Shown in pieces: positions 25,390 through 37,147 of a DNA stretch of 64,000 nucleotides. This DNA is from Isoptericola croceus (GTDB lineage: Bacteria > Actinomycetota > Actinomycetes > Actinomycetales > Cellulomonadaceae). The notes under the pieces were generated by a model that made no database searches, was not told where the DNA came from, and saw nothing but the letters and a program-made list of their open reading frames with translations. The position numbers were made by a program, and so were the translations under genes. The first letter of the stretch is position 1, and every line of letters begins with the position of its first letter. The DNA lies in NCBI RefSeq assembly GCF_029382255.1, contig NZ_JARLLG010000005.1:124001-188000 (forward strand), written 5' to 3'.

Positions 25390-26544
25390 CTACGACGCCG
25401 AGGCCGACGAGGACAGGCCGTTCCGTCCTTCGAGCACCAGGTCGTTCCGGTGCACGACCTCGCGGTCGTACCCCTCGCCGAGGTCGTCGCGCAGCTCGTA
25501 GGTGGACCTGCCGAGCAACGGGGGGAGCTCGGAGGCGTCGTAGGCGACGAGCCCGCGGGCCACGACGGCACCGTCCGGACCGATCAGCTCGACCGGGTCG
25601 CCGGCGTCGAACTGTCCCTCGACGCGGGTGATCCCGGCAGGCAGCAGGGAGGCGCGGCCCCCGAGCACGGCGCGCGTGGCGCCCCCGTCCAGGTGCAGCC
25701 GACCGGCCGCCCGGGCGGCGTGGGCGATCCAGAGCCGCCGTGCCGAGGTGCGCTTGCCCCCGGCGGCGAAGAAGGTCCCGACGTCGTCGCCCGCCAGCGC
25801 CGCCGCGACGTTCGTGGCGGAGGTGAGGACGGCGGGCACCCCGGCCTCGGTCGCGATACGCACCGACTCGAGCTTGGTGACCATCCCGCCCGTCCCGACG
25901 CTGCTCCCCCGAGCCGTCACCTCGACACCGGCGACGTCGGCGAGATCAGCCACGTACGAGATCCGCCGTGCACCGGGACGCTTCGGCGGGGCGTCGTGCA
26001 GCCCGTCGACGTCGGTGAGCAGGACCATCGCGTCGGCGCGCACCAGGTGGGAGACCAGTGCGGCGAGCCGGTCGTTGTCGCCGAACCGCAGCTCGTCGAT
26101 GGTCACGGCGTCGTTCTCGTTGACGACCGGTACCACCCCGAGGGCGAGGAGCTTCTCCAGCGAGCGTTGCGCGTTCCGGTACCGCACGCGACGCACCGTG
26201 TCCTCGGCCGTGAGCAGGGCTTGGCCGACCTGGAGGCCGTGCGCGGCGAACGCCTCGCTGTAGCGAGCCACCAGCTGGCCCTGGCCGAGCATCGCGCAGG
26301 CCTGCATGGTGGCCAGGTCCCGCGGCCGCGCCGTCAGCCCCGCCGGTCCGATGCCCGCGGCGATGGCACCCGAGGTCACGAGCACGACCTCCTGACCTTG
26401 CGCACGGCGCGCGGCGAGCACGTCCACCAGGGCCCTCAGCGCCGACACGTCGAGATGCCCGTCCGGCCGCGTCAAGGAGGAGGACCCGATCTTGACGACG
26501 AGCCGACGAGCGACGGGCAGCGCGGAGCGGGACGTGGTGTTCAC
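25390..26544 (-). CDS. proB: Glutamate 5-kinase
   Basis: The 384-residue protein has an amino-acid kinase domain with [12 protein letters not shown] near residue 13, [11 protein letters not shown] and [20 protein letters not shown] (in parts), followed by a C-terminal PUA domain, the full-length ProB architecture. It phosphorylates glutamate for proline synthesis and is usually feedback-inhibited by proline through the kinase domain. The GTG at 26544 is the first start after the end of obg 25 bases upstream; the longer frame lies antisense and in obg and is not supported. Confidence 0.95.
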   Translation of the reverse strand: MNTTSRSALPVARRLVVKIGSSSLTRPDGHLDVSALRALVDVLAARRAQGQEVVLVTSGAIAAGIGPAGLTARPRDLATMQACAMLGQGQLVARYSEAFAAHGLQVGQALLTAEDTVRRVRYRNAQRSLEKLLALGVVPVVNENDAVTIDELRFGDNDRLAALVSHLVRADAMVLLTDVDGLHDAPPKRPGARRISYVADLADVAGVEVTARGSSVGTGGMVTKLESVRIATEAGVPAVLTSATNVAAALAGDDVGTFFAAGGKRTSARRLWIAHAARAAGRLHLDGGATRAVLGGRASLLPAGITRVEGQFDAGDPVELIGPDGAVVARGLVAYDASELPPLLGRSTYELRDDLGEGYDREVVHRNDLVLEGRNGLSSSASAS

Positions 26545-26569
26545 GAGCCCATCATCCTCGCCACCGGCG

Positions 26570-28093
26570 TCAGCCGTCCGAGGGGTCCGCCCAGTGGCCC
26601 GCCTCGCGCTCGGTCCACAGCTCCTCGCGCGCCGCCGTCTTGGCGTCCATGCGCTCGCTGTGCTCCTGGCGCTTGCGAGCACGGGTCGGCCGCGACTCCT
26701 CGTCGAAACGCAGGTCGGTGCCTCGCGCACCGAGCAGCTCGGCACCCGTGCTCATCGTGGGCTCCCAGTCGAAGACGACGGCGTCGCGGTCGTCGCCGAT
26801 CCGCACCTCGTCCCCGGCGACCGCACCGGTCTTGAGGAGCCGGTCCTCGACGCCGAGCTTGGCCAGCCGGTCCGCGAGGAAGCCGACGGCCTCGTCGTTG
26901 TTGAAGTCGGTCTGGCGCACCCACCGGCGCGGCTTGCGTCCCTCGACGAGGAAGTACACGTGGCCCGTGGACCCGTCGGTACGCCGGGTGACGGTGAACC
27001 CGGCGTCGTCGACGGCCTTCGGCCGCAGGACCACCCGGGTGGGCTCGGGCGGGGGCGCGGCGGCCCGGGCCTGAGCGACGATGTCCCCGAGCGCGAAGGT
27101 CAGGGGTCGCAGCCCCTCGTGGGAGGCCGTCGAGATCTCGAAGACCCGCAGGCCACGAGCCTCCAGGTCCGGCCGGACGAAGTCCGCGAGCTCGCGCGCC
27201 TCGGGCACGTCGATCTTGTTCAGCACCACGAGCCGGGGGCGCTCCGTGAGCGGTACGCGCCCACCCTCGATCCCCAGGTCACCGGCGTACGCGGCGAGCT
27301 CGGCCTCGAGCAGGTCGAGGTCGCTGATCGGGTCACGCCCTGGCTCCAGCGTGGCGCAGTCGAGCACGTGGACGATGACCGCGGTGCGCTCGATGTGGCG
27401 CAGGAACTCCAGCCCGAGCCCCTTGCCCTCGCTCGCGCCCGGGATGAGCCCGGGGACGTCGGCGATCGTGTACCGGGTGTCGCCGGCCTGCACGACGCCG
27501 AGGTTCGGCACCAGCGTGGTGAACGGGTAGTCCGCGATCTTCGGCCGGGCCGCGGAGACCGCGGCGATCAACGACGACTTGCCCGCGCTCGGGAAGCCCA
27601 CCAGCGCGACGTCGGCGATCGACTTGAGCTCGAGGACGACGTCGCGCTCCTCGCCCGGCTCGCCGAGGAGCGCGAAGCCGGGAGCCTTGCGCTTCGGCGA
27701 GGCGAGGGCCCGGTTGCCCAGTCCCCCGCGGCCACCCTCCGCGATCACGTACTCCGTGCCGTCGCCCACGAGGTCGGCCAGCACGTTGCCGTCGCGGTCC
27801 TTGACGACCGTGCCGTCCGGGACGCGCAGGACGAGGTCGTCGCCCTTGGCGCCGTCCCGGTCGCCGCCCATGCCCTGGCCACCCCGGGACGCCCGGCGGT
27901 GGGGCGAGTGGTGGTACTCGAGCAGGGTGGTGGTCTGCGCGTCCACGACGAGCCGGACGCTGCCGCCGTCACCGCCGTTGCCGCCGTCGGGCCCGCCGAG
28001 CGGCTTGAACTTCTCGCGGTGCACGGACGCGACGCCGTGCCCGCCGTCACCGCCGGCAGCGTGCAGCACCACTCGATCGACGAAGCTGGCCAT
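26570..28093 (-). CDS. obg: GTPase Obg (CgtA)
   Basis: The 507-residue protein has the glycine-rich Obg fold at 1-158 ([19 protein letters not shown]), a G domain with Walker [10 protein letters not shown] at 166-174 and NKID in VVLNKIDVP, an OCT domain ([11 protein letters not shown] region) and an extra 70-residue charged tail. Obg is an essential ribosome-associated GTPase that binds the 50S subunit. The start follows GAGAGGATCTACGC, a Shine-Dalgarno sequence. A strong terminator separates it from rpmA, though readthrough is possible. Confidence 0.97.
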   Translation of the reverse strand: MASFVDRVVLHAAGGDGGHGVASVHREKFKPLGGPDGGNGGDGGSVRLVVDAQTTTLLEYHHSPHRRASRGGQGMGGDRDGAKGDDLVLRVPDGTVVKDRDGNVLADLVGDGTEYVIAEGGRGGLGNRALASPKRKAPGFALLGEPGEERDVVLELKSIADVALVGFPSAGKSSLIAAVSAARPKIADYPFTTLVPNLGVVQAGDTRYTIADVPGLIPGASEGKGLGLEFLRHIERTAVIVHVLDCATLEPGRDPISDLDLLEAELAAYAGDLGIEGGRVPLTERPRLVVLNKIDVPEARELADFVRPDLEARGLRVFEISTASHEGLRPLTFALGDIVAQARAAAPPPEPTRVVLRPKAVDDAGFTVTRRTDGSTGHVYFLVEGRKPRRWVRQTDFNNDEAVGFLADRLAKLGVEDRLLKTGAVAGDEVRIGDDRDAVVFDWEPTMSTGAELLGARGTDLRFDEESRPTRARKRQEHSERMDAKTAAREELWTEREAGHWADPSDG

Positions 28094-28129
28094 GCGTAGA
28101 TCCTCTCAGGACGGCGGGCGGGGAACAGC

Positions 28130-28163
28130 ACGAGGGGCGCACCCGAGATGGTGCGCCCCTCGT
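28130..28163 (-). terminator. Terminator after rpmA
   Basis: ACGAGGGGCGCACC and its exact reverse complement form a 14-base-pair stem with a 6-base loop between rpmA and obg. It is followed on the minus strand by GCTGTTCC, a weak T-tract typical of GC-rich terminators. Confidence 0.75.
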
Positions 28164-28210
28164 GGGAAGTGCGTCAGCGGATCGCTGCGCTCCGGCTCAG
28201 GCCTGGACGA

Positions 28211-28471
28211 TCAGGCCTGGGCCGCCGCGACGATGTCGACGACCTTGCGGCCACGACGCGTCGCGAAGGCGACCTCGCCGGCGGCCAGCGCGAACAGCGT
28301 GTCGTCGCCACCGCGGCCGACGTTCTCGCCCGGGTGGAAGTGGGTGCCGCGCTGGCGGACGATGATCTCGCCCGCTCCGACGACCTGGCCGCCGTAGCGC
28401 TTCACACCAAGCGACTTGGCGTTCGAGTCACGACCGTTGCGCGAGGAGCTCGCGCCCTTCTTGTGTGCCAT
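28211..28471 (-). CDS. rpmA: 50S ribosomal protein L27
   Basis: The 86-residue product begins [16 protein letters not shown] and carries [12 protein letters not shown] and the [16 protein letters not shown] block, which are diagnostic for L27. The N-terminal tail of L27 reaches toward the peptidyl transferase centre. It lies 72 bases after rplU on the same transcript. Confidence 0.98.
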   Translation of the reverse strand: MAHKKGASSSRNGRDSNAKSLGVKRYGGQVVGAGEIIVRQRGTHFHPGENVGRGGDDTLFALAAGEVAFATRRGRKVVDIVAAAQA

Positions 28472-28543
28472 GTCAGGCCTGCTTTCTGGGAGTACGAAGA
28501 GAGTACGAAGAGGGTGGGACCGGGCGGCCGGAGCCGCCGGACG

Positions 28544-28852
28544 TCACTTGATGCCGGTGACCTTCAGGCGGGTCAGCTGCTGGCGGTGACCCTGGCGCTT
28601 CTTGTAACCGGTCTTGTTCTTGTACTTCTGGATCGAGATCTTCGGGCCCTTGGCGTCCCGCACGACCTCGGCGGTGACCTTGACCTTCGCGAGCTTCTCG
28701 GCGTCGGTCGTCACCTTCTCCCCGTCCACGAGCAGGATCGCGGGCAGCTCGACGGTCTCGCCGGCCGCGCTCTGGATGCGGTCCATGACGACGATGTCGC
28801 CCACGGACACCTTTTCCTGACGGCCACCGGCCTTGACGATCGCGTACACCAT
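28544..28852 (-). CDS. rplU: 50S ribosomal protein L21
   Basis: The 102-residue product reads [15 protein letters not shown] and ends [18 protein letters not shown], the start and end signatures of L21. The start is uncertain between ATG 28852 and an upstream in-frame ATG at 28864: the AGGAG (spacing about 2 bases for 28864 and 14 for 28852) favours neither clearly, while homologues favour 28852. A consensus promoter lies about 140 bases upstream, leaving a structured leader. The operon is rplU-rpmA. Confidence 0.94.
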   Translation of the reverse strand: MVYAIVKAGGRQEKVSVGDIVVMDRIQSAAGETVELPAILLVDGEKVTTDAEKLAKVKVTAEVVRDAKGPKISIQKYKNKTGYKKRQGHRQQLTRLKVTGIK

Positions 28853-28943
28853 GCTGATGCTCATCTCTCCTGGTCTTGGCGTGCTCGCACGACGTCGGTC
28901 ACCGGCTTGATCTGGGACTCGGGCCGCCGCGGCGGTCGAGTGC

Positions 28944-28986
28944 GGTGCGCCGAGGGCACACGGGACTGGCGCACTGAGGGCGCACC
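28944..28986 (-). promoter_or_regulatory. Structured leader of rplU with alternative hairpins
   Basis: On the minus strand GGTGCGCC (28979-28986) can pair with GGCGCACC (28944-28951). A second copy GTGCGCC (28968-28974) can pair with the same GGCGCAC, so two hairpins exclude each other. The region lies immediately downstream of the predicted transcription start. Confidence 0.4.
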
Positions 28987-28994
28987 GACGTACT

Positions 28995-29024
28995 ACTGTA
29001 CGCGACGTCACCTGCTGCCATCAA
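28995..29024 (-). promoter_or_regulatory. Promoter of rplU-rpmA
   Basis: On the minus strand a -35 TTGATG (29019-29024), an 18-base spacer and -10 TACAGT (28995-29000) form a sigma-70-type promoter. Transcription should begin near 28988, leaving a leader of about 136 bases before the L21 start. Confidence 0.65.
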
Positions 29025-29114
29025 CCGTGGACGAGGCAGCGGACCGTGACCTGAGGCACGTCCCGCGCCGCACTCCGGTTCGCGAGGCACCAACCGGCGG
29101 CCGATGATGGCCAG

Positions 29115-29741
29115 GTGAGGACCGCACCTCCGCCGCACGACGGCCGTGTCCCCGACGTCGGCCCCGACGAGCCCGACGACGCCGTCGCGGCCGCCCTGCG
29201 CGCCGTCGACCGTCGAGGGTTCCTCCCGCGCGGGCAGCGGTCCGCCGCCGCGGCCGACCACCCGCTGCCCATCGGCCACGAGCAGACCTGCTCGCAGCCG
29301 TCGACCGTGGCGGCCATGCTGCGGCTGCTGCGGGTACCACGCGGCACCGCGGTGCTCGACGTGGGTGCCGGGTCGGGATGGACGACGGCGCTGCTCGCCC
29401 ACCTCGTCGGGCCCGAGGGTGAGGTGCTCGGTGTCGAACGCCTCGCCGACCTCGCCGCCTGGGGCGGTGAGAACCTGGACCGCCTGGAGATGCCGTGGGC
29501 GCGGATCGTGCCGGCCACGCCCGGCACCCTCGGCGCCCCCCGGGAGAGCGGTTGGCCCCGCATCCTGGTCTCGGCCGCGCCCGAGGAGCTGCCGAGGGAG
29601 CTCGTCGACCAGCTCGCGCCCGGCGGCCGGATGGTCATCCCTGTGCGGGGCGTGATGCTGCTCGCCGAGCGGTCCGACGACGGGACCGTGCGCACCACCG
29701 AGCACGGCGGCTACCGCTTCGTCCCGCTCGTGCAGGACTAA
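29115..29741 (+). CDS. Protein-L-isoaspartate O-methyltransferase-like protein
   Basis: The 208-residue protein has the PCMT layout: an N-terminal helix with RAVDRRGFLPRG, the LPIGHEQTCSQPSTVAAM block that contacts substrate, and the SAM-binding motif VLDVGAGSGWTTALLAHLVG near 75-94. True PCMTs methylate isoaspartate for protein repair. Motif spacing is a little short, so a related methyltransferase is possible. The GTG start (29115) is divergent from the rplU operon, with the rplU promoter between them. Confidence 0.8.
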   Translation: MRTAPPPHDGRVPDVGPDEPDDAVAAALRAVDRRGFLPRGQRSAAAADHPLPIGHEQTCSQPSTVAAMLRLLRVPRGTAVLDVGAGSGWTTALLAHLVGPEGEVLGVERLADLAAWGGENLDRLEMPWARIVPATPGTLGAPRESGWPRILVSAAPEELPRELVDQLAPGGRMVIPVRGVMLLAERSDDGTVRTTEHGGYRFVPLVQD

Positions 29742-29979
29742 GTCGCTCCGCCTGCTCTTGTCCTGCGGCCCGCCGTGCAGCACGATGTGCGGTGATGGAC
29801 GCCACAGCTCGGCACCGATGCCGCTGCCGCTGCCCGCGGGTGAGCTCACCGAGCGACCTGTGCGAGACCTTCACGACCAGGTCGCGACCTGACAACCTAC
29901 GGTCCCGTAGGCTCCAGACATCCGCACGACCATCATCCCGGCTGGGAAGCCGGCACCGATCAACCACTGCGAGGCATGC
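29742..29979 (+). other. Intergenic region upstream of the desaturase gene
   Basis: No gene is seen in these 238 bases. The only clear element is the 16-base palindrome at 29896-29911, which lies about 70 bases before the desaturase start. Confidence 0.5.
29896..29911. promoter_or_regulatory. Palindromic operator upstream of the desaturase
   Basis: CCTACGG-TC-CCGTAGG has perfect 7-base arms around two bases. TetR-family and similar regulators of lipid genes use palindromes of this size. It is the best candidate for lipid-responsive control of the desaturase gene; no regulator is encoded beside it. Confidence 0.5.
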
Positions 29980-31080
29980 ATGACCCTCACCGCCACGTCC
30001 ACCATCGACGAGACCGGTCCCCCGCAGAGCGCCGCCGCCCGCTTCACCAGCAGCTACAGCGAGCTCGCCCGCCAGGTGCGCGAGGCCGGTCTGCTGCGCC
30101 GGGCCTACGGCTACTACCTGGCGATGGGGATCGGTGTGACGCTGGCGCTGGCCGGCATCGTCACGGGGATGGTGCTCCTCGGAGACTCCTGGTTCCAGCT
30201 GCTCATGGCGGGTGCGCTCGGCATCGTGCTGACCCAGATCGCGTTCCTCACGCACGAGGCCGCGCACCGGCAGATCTTCGCGAGCGGCCCGGTCAACGAC
30301 CTGGTCGGGCGATGGCTCGCCAACGCCGTCGTCGGGATCAGCTACTCGTGGTGGATGACCAAGCACACCCGGCACCACGCCAACCCCAACCAGGTGGGCA
30401 AGGACCCTGACATCGCGGCCGACACGATCCGGTTCACCCCGGAGTCCGCCGCCGAGGTCCGCGGTCCCCTGCGGCACATCACCCGCCGCCAGGGCTGGCT
30501 GTTCTTCCCGCTGCTGACCCTCGAGGGCCTCAACCTGCACGTCACCTCGATCCGCTCGCTGCTGACCGGTGACCCCAAGACGCTCAGCGCCCGTCGTCGC
30601 GAGATCATCACGATCTCCGTGCGCCTCAGCCTGTACGTCGCCGTGATCGTCTGGATGATGCCGCTGGGCCTCGCCGCCGCCTTCATCGGGGTGCAGCTCG
30701 CCGTCTTCGGCGTCTACATGGGAGCCTCCTTCGCCCCCAACCACAAGGGCATGCAGCTGGTGCCGGCCGGCGCCAAGATGGACTTCCTGTCCAAGCAGGT
30801 CCTGACCTCCCGCAACATCCGCGGTGGCTGGTTCATGAACGTCCTGATGGGTGGGCTCAACCACCAGGTCGAGCACCACCTGTTCCCGAGCATGCCGCGA
30901 CCGAGCCTGGCGAAGGCGCGGCTCCTGGTCCGCGATCACTGCGAGAGCCACGGCCTGCCCTACACGGAGACGAGCCTCCTCGCGTCCTACGCGATCGTGG
31001 TCCGCTACCTCAACCAGGTGGGGCTCGCGGCCCGCGACCCGTTCGACTGCCCCCTGCGGCAGGACCTGCGCGGCTACTGA
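29980..31080 (+). CDS. Membrane-bound fatty acid desaturase (acyl-CoA desaturase family)
   Basis: The 366-residue protein has paired hydrophobic segments and three histidine boxes typical of diiron desaturases: HEAAH at 92-96, HTRHH at 129-133, and HQVEHH at 295-300. Members insert a double bond into membrane lipid or acyl-CoA chains using oxygen and reduced ferredoxin or a reductase. No reductase gene is adjacent. The ATG at 29980 follows GCGAGG. A palindrome upstream may allow lipid control. The stop overlaps the tdk stop region by 7 bases. Confidence 0.92.
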   Translation: MTLTATSTIDETGPPQSAAARFTSSYSELARQVREAGLLRRAYGYYLAMGIGVTLALAGIVTGMVLLGDSWFQLLMAGALGIVLTQIAFLTHEAAHRQIFASGPVNDLVGRWLANAVVGISYSWWMTKHTRHHANPNQVGKDPDIAADTIRFTPESAAEVRGPLRHITRRQGWLFFPLLTLEGLNLHVTSIRSLLTGDPKTLSARRREIITISVRLSLYVAVIVWMMPLGLAAAFIGVQLAVFGVYMGASFAPNHKGMQLVPAGAKMDFLSKQVLTSRNIRGGWFMNVLMGGLNHQVEHHLFPSMPRPSLAKARLLVRDHCESHGLPYTETSLLASYAIVVRYLNQVGLAARDPFDCPLRQDLRGY

Positions 31081-31682
31081 GCCCCCAGCACGCCGACCTC
31101 AGAGGTCGGCGTGCGGTGCGCCCGGCAGCGCGCCTGGTAGGAGTCCGTCCCGCCGACGTGCGCGGTGACGGCTGCGAGGGCGTCGCCCGCCGGAGCTCCG
31201 CCGTCGGGCAACCGCACGTGGTACGCAGCGTCGCGGCCGCACACGGTACAGACGGCCGTCAGCTTGGCGACGGTCTCGGCGAGCGCCATGAGCGCGGGGA
31301 CGGGCTCGAACGGACGGCCGTCGAACGTCACGGTGAGCCCGGCGACGACGACGTCGAGCCCGGTGTCGAGCAGCCCGAGGACGACGTCCACGAGGTCGGC
31401 CCCGAAGAACTGCGCCTCGTCGATCGCGACCATCGTGGTCCCCGGCCCCACGAGGCCGGGGATCTCGCCGGCACCGCCGACCACCCGCGAGGCGATCTCG
31501 ACCCCGGAGTGGGCGGCCACCACTCCCGCCCCGTAGCGGGTGTCGAGGACGTGCGCGACGGTCAGCACCTCGCGCCCGGCGATCTCGGCGCGGCGCACCC
31601 GGCGCACCAGCTCCTCGGTCTTGCCGGCGAACATGGGCCCGCCCACCACCGTGAGGCGACCGGGGTCTCGACCGTCGTCCAT
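31074..31682 (-). CDS. tdk: Thymidine kinase
   Basis: The 202-residue protein shows Walker A GGPMFAGKT (14-22), the DEAQFF Walker B motif (Asp88-Glu89), the thymidine-binding TVTFDGRPF loop and a zinc-binding CTVCG pair. It is a type II thymidine kinase that phosphorylates thymidine in nucleotide salvage. Its 3' end overlaps the desaturase 3' end by 7 bases, and a hairpin at 31089-31113 lies within its last codons. Confidence 0.95.
   Translation of the reverse strand: MDDGRDPGRLTVVGGPMFAGKTEELVRRVRRAEIAGREVLTVAHVLDTRYGAGVVAAHSGVEIASRVVGGAGEIPGLVGPGTTMVAIDEAQFFGADLVDVVLGLLDTGLDVVVAGLTVTFDGRPFEPVPALMALAETVAKLTAVCTVCGRDAAYHVRLPDGGAPAGDALAAVTAHVGGTDSYQARCRAHRTPTSEVGVLGAQ
31089..31113. terminator. 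Shared hairpin inside the tdk 3' end
   Basis: CACGCCGACCTC and its exact reverse complement are separated by one base, so a 10-base-pair stem with a 5-base loop can form. It lies 9 bases after the desaturase stop and inside tdk, and it can act on transcripts of both convergent genes. No T-run is present. Confidence 0.55.
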
Positions 31683-31716
31683 GCGGACCAGTCAAGCACC
31701 CCGGTCACCCCGGCGC

Positions 31717-35217
<3,501 letters not shown>

Positions 35218-35541
35218 GAAATACGCTCCTGCTCCCGGATGCCGGCCCACACCTACCGGCCGCCGGGTGGTCGCCGTCGGGTGGCAGCGCTGCTCAGCGC
35301 GCCGCCCGGACGGAAGTCTCGGTCTCGGCTGCATCTCCCCCGTCTTCGCGGCCGCCGGCCGCCGGGCCCCTTCACGCCCGGCTGCGGCACCGCGTGCGGG
35401 ACGCGGGAGCTGCAAGCATGTCGACCGCCCGAGGGATGTGGCCTCGGAGGTCTGCTCTCCAGTATCGCACTCCCCGACCAGAGCGCAGACCGTCACCGAC
35501 CCCGGCGTGGCGCCGCTCACATCCGCTCGCGACGGCTTGAC
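35218..35541 (-). other. Leader region of rne and spacer to cydA
   Basis: These bases hold no convincing gene. On the minus strand GATACT (35461-35466) could be a -10, which would leave an rne leader of about 240 bases; the -35 region is poor. Long leaders occur in other rne genes, where they mediate autoregulation, but I cannot show that here. Confidence 0.35.
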
Positions 35542-35559
35542 TTGTGAAAACCTTCACGA
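35542..35559. promoter_or_regulatory. Rex-like operator 1 upstream of cydA
   Basis: TTGTGAAAACCTTCACGA matches the Rex operator TTGTGAA-N4-TTCACAA with one mismatch. It also fits TGTGA-N6-TCACA, so GlxR/CRP binding is an alternative. Confidence 0.65.
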
Positions 35560-35565
35560 GAGCCT

Positions 35566-35583
35566 TCGTGAAGATCTTCACAA
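35566..35583. promoter_or_regulatory. Rex-like operator 2 upstream of cydA
   Basis: TCGTGAAGATCTTCACAA matches TTGTGAA-N4-TTCACAA with one mismatch and contains the perfect palindrome GTGAAGATCTTCAC. It starts 24 bases after operator 1 and ends 33 bases before the cydA start. Confidence 0.65.
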
Positions 35584-35616
35584 GGTCGCTCCGCCTCGCA
35601 CCGAAGGAGTCCTCTC

Positions 35617-37116
35617 GTGGACGCGCTCGCTCTGGCTCGGTGGCAGTTCGCCATCACCACCGTCTACCACTTCATCTTCGTCCCGCTCACGATCGGGCTC
35701 GCACCCCTCGTCGCCGGGATGCAGACGGCCTGGGTCGTCACGCAGAAGGAGCGCTGGCTGCGGCTGACGAAGTTCTTCGGCAAGCTCCTGCTGATCAACT
35801 TCGCCCTCGGCGTCGTCACCGGCATCTGGCAGGAGTTCCAGTTCGGCATGGCCTGGAGCGAGTACTCCCGGTTCGTCGGGGACGTGTTCGGCGCGCCGCT
35901 CGCCATGGAGGCCCTGGCCGCGTTCTTCGTCGAGTCGGTCTTCCTCGGGGTCTGGATCTTCGGGTGGGACCGGGTGTCCAAGAAGATCCACCTGGCCTCC
36001 ATCTGGCTCTTCGCGCTGGCCACCACCCTCTCGGCGTTCTTCATCCTCGCCGCGAACTCCTGGATGCAGCATCCCGTCGGCGCCGTCTACAACCCGGAGA
36101 CCGGCCGGGCCGAGATGGAGTCGATCTGGGCGGTCCTGACGAACAGCACGCTCTGGGCGGCCTTCCCCCATGCCGTCACCGCCGCGTTCCTCACCGCCGG
36201 CACGTTCGTGGCGGGCATCGCCGCCTGGTGGATGGTGCGGCTGACCCGGAGCAGGAAGCCCGAGCACGTCGAGACGGCACGGACCGTCTATCGTCCGGCC
36301 GTCCTGGTCGGCGTGTGGACCATGATCATCGCCGGGCTCGGCGTCGCCTACACGGGGGACGTCCAGGGCAAGCTCATGTTCGAGCAGCAGCCGGGCAAGA
36401 TGGCTTCCGCGGAGGCGCTCTGCGAGGGTGAGGAGGAGGCCGCCTTCTCGATCCTGTCCGTCGGCCCGCTGTACGCCGGATGCGAGGACGTGCGGCACCT
36501 GATCACGATCCCCGGCCTGGCCAGCTACCTCGGGACCGGGCACTTCAGCGGCGAGGAGTCGTACCTGCCGGGCGTCTACGACGTCCAGGAGGAGTACACC
36601 GCACGCTATGGCGACGTGACCGCTGCGGGAACGCCCGTCCAGTACACCCCTCCGCTGGCCATCACCTACTGGTCGTTCCGCCTCATGATCGGCCTCGCGG
36701 CGTTCTCCGTGGCGCTCGCCCTGGCCGCCCTGTGGCTCACCCGCAAGGGCAGGGTCAGCGACAACGTCTGGCTGGGCAGGCTCGGGATCATCGCTCTGCC
36801 CATGCCGTTCGCGGCCTCGTCGTTCGGCTGGATCTTCACCGAGGTCGGCAGACAGCCCTGGGTGGTGGCGCCCAACCCGACCGGTATCGACGAGATCCGG
36901 CTGCTGACCGAGCGCGGGGTCTCCACGGCCGTCCCAGCCGGGGTGATCCTCACGTCGATGATCGTGCTCACCGTGGTCTATGCCGTGCTGGCCGTCGTCT
37001 GGTTCCGGCTCATGCGCCGCTACGCGATCGAGGGGGTCCCCGACGTCGTCCGGGACGAGTCGCCGGAGGCGCAGGATCCCGACGACGACGACCGCACCCT
37101 GTCCTTCGCGTACTGA
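35617..37116 (+). CDS. cydA: Cytochrome bd ubiquinol/menaquinol oxidase subunit I
   Basis: The 499-residue membrane protein begins LARWQFAITTVYHFIFVPLTIGL with the haem b595 histidine at His18, WQEFQFG and GWDRV blocks, a second haem histidine His185 in FPHAVTAAF, and the quinol loop of the short-Q-loop type. CydA contributes the haems and quinol site of the high-affinity terminal oxidase used at low oxygen. AAGGAG precedes the GTG start by 7 bases. Two Rex-like operators lie upstream, so NADH/oxygen control is likely. It is the first gene of cydABDC. Confidence 0.97.
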   Translation: MDALALARWQFAITTVYHFIFVPLTIGLAPLVAGMQTAWVVTQKERWLRLTKFFGKLLLINFALGVVTGIWQEFQFGMAWSEYSRFVGDVFGAPLAMEALAAFFVESVFLGVWIFGWDRVSKKIHLASIWLFALATTLSAFFILAANSWMQHPVGAVYNPETGRAEMESIWAVLTNSTLWAAFPHAVTAAFLTAGTFVAGIAAWWMVRLTRSRKPEHVETARTVYRPAVLVGVWTMIIAGLGVAYTGDVQGKLMFEQQPGKMASAEALCEGEEEAAFSILSVGPLYAGCEDVRHLITIPGLASYLGTGHFSGEESYLPGVYDVQEEYTARYGDVTAAGTPVQYTPPLAITYWSFRLMIGLAAFSVALALAALWLTRKGRVSDNVWLGRLGIIALPMPFAASSFGWIFTEVGRQPWVVAPNPTGIDEIRLLTERGVSTAVPAGVILTSMIVLTVVYAVLAVVWFRLMRRYAIEGVPDVVRDESPEAQDPDDDDRTLSFAY

Positions 37117-37147
37117 GCGCGCCCGAACACCCGACTGGAGACCTGAC

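Noticed and set aside
35544-36431. A plus-strand frame beginning MKTFTRAFVKIF before cydA
   Set aside because: Its start lies in the operator repeats and the rest is an alternate frame of cydA; cydA has the haem histidines.
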